Origin: Pohlia nutans
Taxonomy: Eukaryota > Streptophyta > Bryopsida > Bryales > Mniaceae
NCBI GenBank assembly: GCA_022496805.1
Contig: CM040086.1
Span: forward strand, 13,518,501 to 13,582,500
Direction: 5' to 3'
DNA: 64,000 nt
This document shows positions 60,872 through 64,000 of this stretch, piece after piece. Under the pieces are notes generated by a model that was not told the origin of the DNA, did no database searches, and saw only the letters and a list, made by a program, of their open reading frames with translations. The position numbers were made by a program, and so were the translations under genes. The stretch's first letter is position 1. Every line of letters starts with the position of its first letter.

Positions 60872-61671
60872 CTACAAAAAAGTCAGCATGGACGTGAAAC
60901 GGGCACAAATTGAAAGAAAAAGCTGATAAAAAAGAGGGAGAGGTAGAGTAAACAAAAGTGGAAAAAATACATGAGGGGAAGAAGCACTGTATTCAAAATA
61001 AAAGTATCCTAGTCAAAAAGAGAAAAACAATACATCAATGCAAAATCGATAAATGACAAGTATTTGAACAAGGTGCAAAGAGAACTCATAAGACTGTAGA
61101 CAGTAAGAAGGGTATCTGGAATAAATATCCATGATAGATGAATTGCAAAAATGATATAAAAATGTATGACTTCGAAAAAAATTATGGGATGAAAAAATAT
61201 AAAAAACAAAAGCAAAACATGCCAACTTGTTTTTGAATAAAAAGTTAAAAAATACAATATATAAAATGTTAAAACCTCGAAGGAACAAAAGAAATTCGAA
61301 AAAAAACCCTAATCAAAAGGAAGGAAAGTCAAATTGAAATAATATATAGATCATTAAACAAAGGATATAAATTTGAATTAAAACCATGAAGGCCACACTC
61401 AAAAACCCACTTACAAATGGCTGCCCAAAACTGTAGTCACATAACTACTAAATCTAGTCATATCGCTGCCCATGCAAAAAGTCATATGGCTGCCCACGGA
61501 AGAATACGTTCCCCAGCTACGTTCCCATTGAGGTCCCGTGTAAATATGACTAAAATCATAGTCATGTGATGACTATGGACTGTTCTAGTCACCAAAGTAG
61601 TTACTGGTGAGTCATATCCTCTCGATAGTCATATCTAGTCATATGGCCGTAGTCATATTTCGTATGCTCTC
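60872..61671. other. AT-rich DNA, possible FANCD2 intron
   Basis: No further FANCD2 exon was recognised. 61430-61650 is rich in AGTCATA and CTGCCCA repeats with inverted partners. Two overlapping Phe-rich ORFs at 61009-61288 look like translation of AT-rich DNA. Confidence 0.4.
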
Positions 61672-62266
61672 CTAGTAGTGCTTCAAGAGGCACTTCCGGC
61701 CGGTCTCTCCCACGCACCGAATAGTCTCCTCCTGGCCTCGGATATGCCGCTCCTGCGTCCGGATGTGGTCCTCCATCTTCCGGACATACTCCACCTTCTT
61801 GCGCAGTTGGTCCTTCTGATTCAGCACGATGACGGCCGCCTCACTCACCTGTAGCTCCCTACGGTGAAGTTTCTTCTCAAGTTTCCGGATCAGCTCCGGA
61901 TACTCCAGCACGTCATTGTTCTGGAGGAGGGTCTCCACTTCCCTTAGTGCGGCGAACAGGGGAGCGTACTTCTCCGTCACCAGGTCTAGCGCTATCCGGG
62001 TTGTCAAGAGAATGTTCTCCACCGCGAGTGGAGCCTCGTGGTCCTCCGGTACCTCCTCGAATGGCCCTGCCTCCTAGTCGGGCTCCTTCCTTACGTCCGG
62101 GCCCTGCTCCTGGCCTCCTTCGTCCCCGGCCTCCTCCATGTCTTCTGCCCCTTCCTCGTCCTTCTTTGAACGACGAGCTCCCCGACTGTCCACCAGAGTT
62201 GTCTTCTTCCAGCGCTGATTCTTCTTCCGGAGGGGAGTAACCTCTTCGATGTCCGAATCTTCCTCT
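61672..62266 (-). pseudogene. Coiled-coil transposon-like protein, one TAG stop
   Basis: An acidic and basic mixed N-terminal part (EEDSDIEEVTPLRKKNQR, SKKDEEGAEDMEEAGDEGG) is followed by TAG at 62074-62076 and then an in-frame coiled coil (LFAALREVETLLQN, LIRKLEKKLHRRELQ, KKVEYVRKMEDHIRTQERHI). About 198 codons. Not recognised by family. It abuts the LTR-like repeat and is GC-rich, so it is likely a transposon gene end. It reads away from the ORF at 62815. Confidence 0.45.
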
Positions 62267-62267
62267 A

Positions 62268-62640
62268 TTAAGGGGGTTTTCTAGGAACCGACCTTAAACA
62301 AATGAGACTACTCCTCGCAAGAATACTCTGCGCTAGACTAGTCACTAGAGATGGAGAGGAGTAGTAAGAGGTTTTTTCAAAGGAGAACGTACTGTCGACT
62401 AGGAAAAAGCACCAGTATGCTAGAACGTCGGCTCCTGCATACCCACAAACTACTGCAACTAACCAAGATACAATCACAAAGAGTGATACAAGAGTAGGAA
62501 ACAGCAGTAGTCTAACAACAGTAGTCTACCATACTAGTGCGCACAAGAAGGCTTAAGACAAGAATGAAGTACAACTGAGGCTGCCAAGAAGATGTACAAA
62601 ATGTATAGCAATAACCCTCTCTGTCAAACCTCGTTTTACC
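62268..62640. repeat. LTR-like repeat, copy 2
   Basis: Matches 7104-7465 by eye (AAGGGGGTTTTCTAGGAACC, TAGTAAGAGGTTTTTTC, AGGAAACAGCAGTAGTCTAA, AGTGCGCACAAGAAGG). It lies between two divergent GC-rich ORFs. Confidence 0.6.
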
Positions 62641-62814
62641 GAAAGCGGCTAGTTAGGGTTTCTAGGGCAACTAGGAGTAGTCTTTCCGCCATAAATAGGA
62701 GAAGTAATGGCCATAACCGCCCAATTATTTATTTAGAGAGAGAGTCCCATCCGGGCGCAGCCTAGAGGAATTATTACAGGACTAGACCGACAGCAGATTC
62801 CGGTGGGAAACCGG

Positions 62815-64000
62815 ATGGGAGACCGGATAGGTGAGGACGGGTCTCCGATGGACCCGGCCACGGTCCGAGCATTGAAGTGGGCCGCTCTAAATTGGGCGAC
62901 CCACTGTTCATTCACTCTCTACAGTTCCAGTTGTTCGCGCCAGCAGAATTTCGAGCTTCCGGATAGCCGTAGAGTTGATAGTGTGGGACCGGAAGTAGAG
63001 AACATTGAGCGACCGTATTGTGCAGATTCTGAGCGTCCGGGAGTGAGAGAAACTGAACACCCGGTGAGAAACAGCGACGCAAGGTTAGAATTTGGAATAG
63101 GCAAGCCTCCGGACAGTGCGCACCGCCATTTCCGGCGGAGTTTGAGGAAGAAAGGAAGTGCGCAGCCAGGAAAAGGGTCGCGAGGTCTCCAGGAGGTCAG
63201 AAGAACACCACGGAAGCGGAAAGGGAAGCACCCGGAGCGGGAGGCGCGAGGTTTACTGAGGAAAGAGAGGGCGCATCCAGAGAAGGAGCTGCGCCACATC
63301 CGGAGGAGTGAAGAATTCTGCCCGGAGTCCGCAGCCATGGCACGCAGGGAAGCCGGGGCCAAGATTCCGGAGAAACGTATCTGCCCGGACATTCCGCAAC
63401 ACGAACAAGACTTCGACGAGCTAATGCAGGACCTCCAGAAGATGGGGTGTTTGGGATTGTTTGGGAGAGTGTGGGATGTGCAGGACTCCCGGATGCTGGA
63501 GGAAATTGAGGGCGGGCCGATGGTGAACGCCTTCCGGACAACCATCCGGGCGAAGTATGGCAGTTGGACCCGGGAGATGTGGCGGGAAGTGTACGACTTC
63601 CCGGACACCAACGAGGACCTGGAACCGGGAGGCAACGGCGACACGGACTGGGTGAAGATGCGGTTCAGTCATCTCTCGGACAAAGACGGATTCAAGGTGG
63701 CAGATTGTACACTGCCCCGGGAGCAACGGCTGCTCCAGTACGTAGTACCCATCCTCAGTCCGGAGAAGCCCACCACTCTCACTGTGACGCTGGCCCGGGG
63801 TATCTACTCCGCCCTTCTCCGGAAGAAACGGATCAACTGGGCGATCCTGATCCACCGGATCACGCAGAAGTGGGCGGGTAACCTCGACAACAAGAAGGGA
63901 TGCCCGTTAGCCCCATTTCTCTACCACTTGTACGAGAAACATGGGTGCCTCACGGCAAGGGAGAAGAAGAGGTTGGAGGTAGTGCCCATTCCGGGGGTGA
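62815..64000 (+). CDS. Large ORF running off the window, transposon-like
   Basis: Open from 62740 to the end of the window; the first good ATG is 62815 (MGDRIGEDGSPMDPATVRAL), giving at least 395 codons. The first 170 residues are Arg/Pro-rich and low-complexity. A folded part starts near ATG 63337 with HEQDFDELMQDLQKMGCLGL, FGRVWDVQDSRMLEEIEG, IRAKYGSWTREMWREVYDFP, and LARGIYSALLRKKRINWAIL, IHRITQKW. The pattern (short N-terminal helices, a W-rich core, then a helix set) is like N-terminal domains of plant transposon or retroelement proteins, but I cannot name a family. It is GC-rich, uninterrupted, and next to the LTR-like repeat. Confidence 0.5.
   Translation, partial: MGDRIGEDGSPMDPATVRALKWAALNWATHCSFTLYSSSCSRQQNFELPDSRRVDSVGPEVENIERPYCADSERPGVRETEHPVRNSDARLEFGIGKPPDSAHRHFRRSLRKKGSAQPGKGSRGLQEVRRTPRKRKGKHPEREARGLLRKERAHPEKELRHIRRSEEFCPESAAMARREAGAKIPEKRICPDIPQHEQDFDELMQDLQKMGCLGLFGRVWDVQDSRMLEEIEGGPMVNAFRTTIRAKYGSWTREMWREVYDFPDTNEDLEPGGNGDTDWVKMRFSHLSDKDGFKVADCTLPREQRLLQYVVPILSPEKPTTLTVTLARGIYSALLRKKRINWAILIHRITQKWAGNLDNKKGCPLAPFLYHLYEKHGCLTAREKKRLEVVPIPGV

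Noticed and set aside
61009..61288. Two Phe-rich membrane-like ORFs
   Set aside because: AT-rich DNA readily yields such ORFs; no conserved motif.
62919..63881. Minus-strand 241-codon and other ORFs at the right edge
   Set aside because: They overlap the longer plus-strand frame and show Pro/Ser/Arg-rich shadow composition.

Overview
This is nuclear DNA of a land plant, most likely a seedless one and perhaps a moss. It is built on a decayed insertion of plastid DNA (a NUPT) that transposons have repeatedly broken up. Plastid order psbA-trnH-ycf2 with matK/trnK upstream is typical of bryophytes and some lycophytes, and the rps4 remnant reads most like moss rps4 (from memory, no search done). 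Nuclear origin is shown by a spliced HNH nuclease gene, FANCD2 exons, intron-bearing gene fragments, a LINE, MITEs and a large DNA transposon.

Layout. (1) 1-19.92 kb is plastid block A: trnW(+), petG(-), petL(-), psbE-F-L-J(+), petA(-), cemA(-), ycf4(-), all pseudogenes. petG is split by a 12,713-bp inverted-repeat element at 263-12975. That element carries a DDE-type transposase-like reading frame (minus strand) and a roughly 1,350-codon accessory reading frame (plus strand) with ParB-like and DNA-methyltransferase-like features. Both frames are interrupted only by TAG or TGA codons, without frame change. (2) 19.98-21.21 kb and 27.9-36.15 kb are plastid block B: matK, trnK 3' exon, psbA, trnH, ycf2. 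Between trnK and psbA lies 6.6 kb of nuclear DNA with partial genes (Ulp1-like protease, CBS/PB1 protein, PIR/SRA1 of the WAVE complex, phosphoserine aminotransferase). (3) 36.27-40.99 kb is plastid block C: ndhK, ndhJ, trnF, trnL-UAA, trnT, rps4. trnF is split by a 2.3-kb 5'-truncated LINE with a 17-bp target duplication.

(4) 41-53 kb is a nuclear repeat field: a TGD2 fragment, a Helitron helicase tail, several elements bounded by TTAA, and an intron-bearing pseudogene of a plastid-targeted quinone oxidoreductase. (5) 53.1-60.9 kb is the gene-bearing part: an apparently intact eight-exon HNH endonuclease gene (+) and the 3' exons of FANCD2 (-), converging, with MITEs between and inside them. 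(6) 61.6-64 kb holds two divergent transposon-like ORFs around an LTR-like repeat that recurs at 7.1 kb inside the 12.7-kb element.

The order of events can be read. Three plastid pieces were joined in the nucleus and decayed. The 12.7-kb element, the LINE and the TTAA elements inserted into the plastid DNA. The big element then took further insertions and stop codons. The only genes likely to be working are the HNH gene, possibly FANCD2 (its 5' part is not seen) and possibly the ORF that runs off the right edge.
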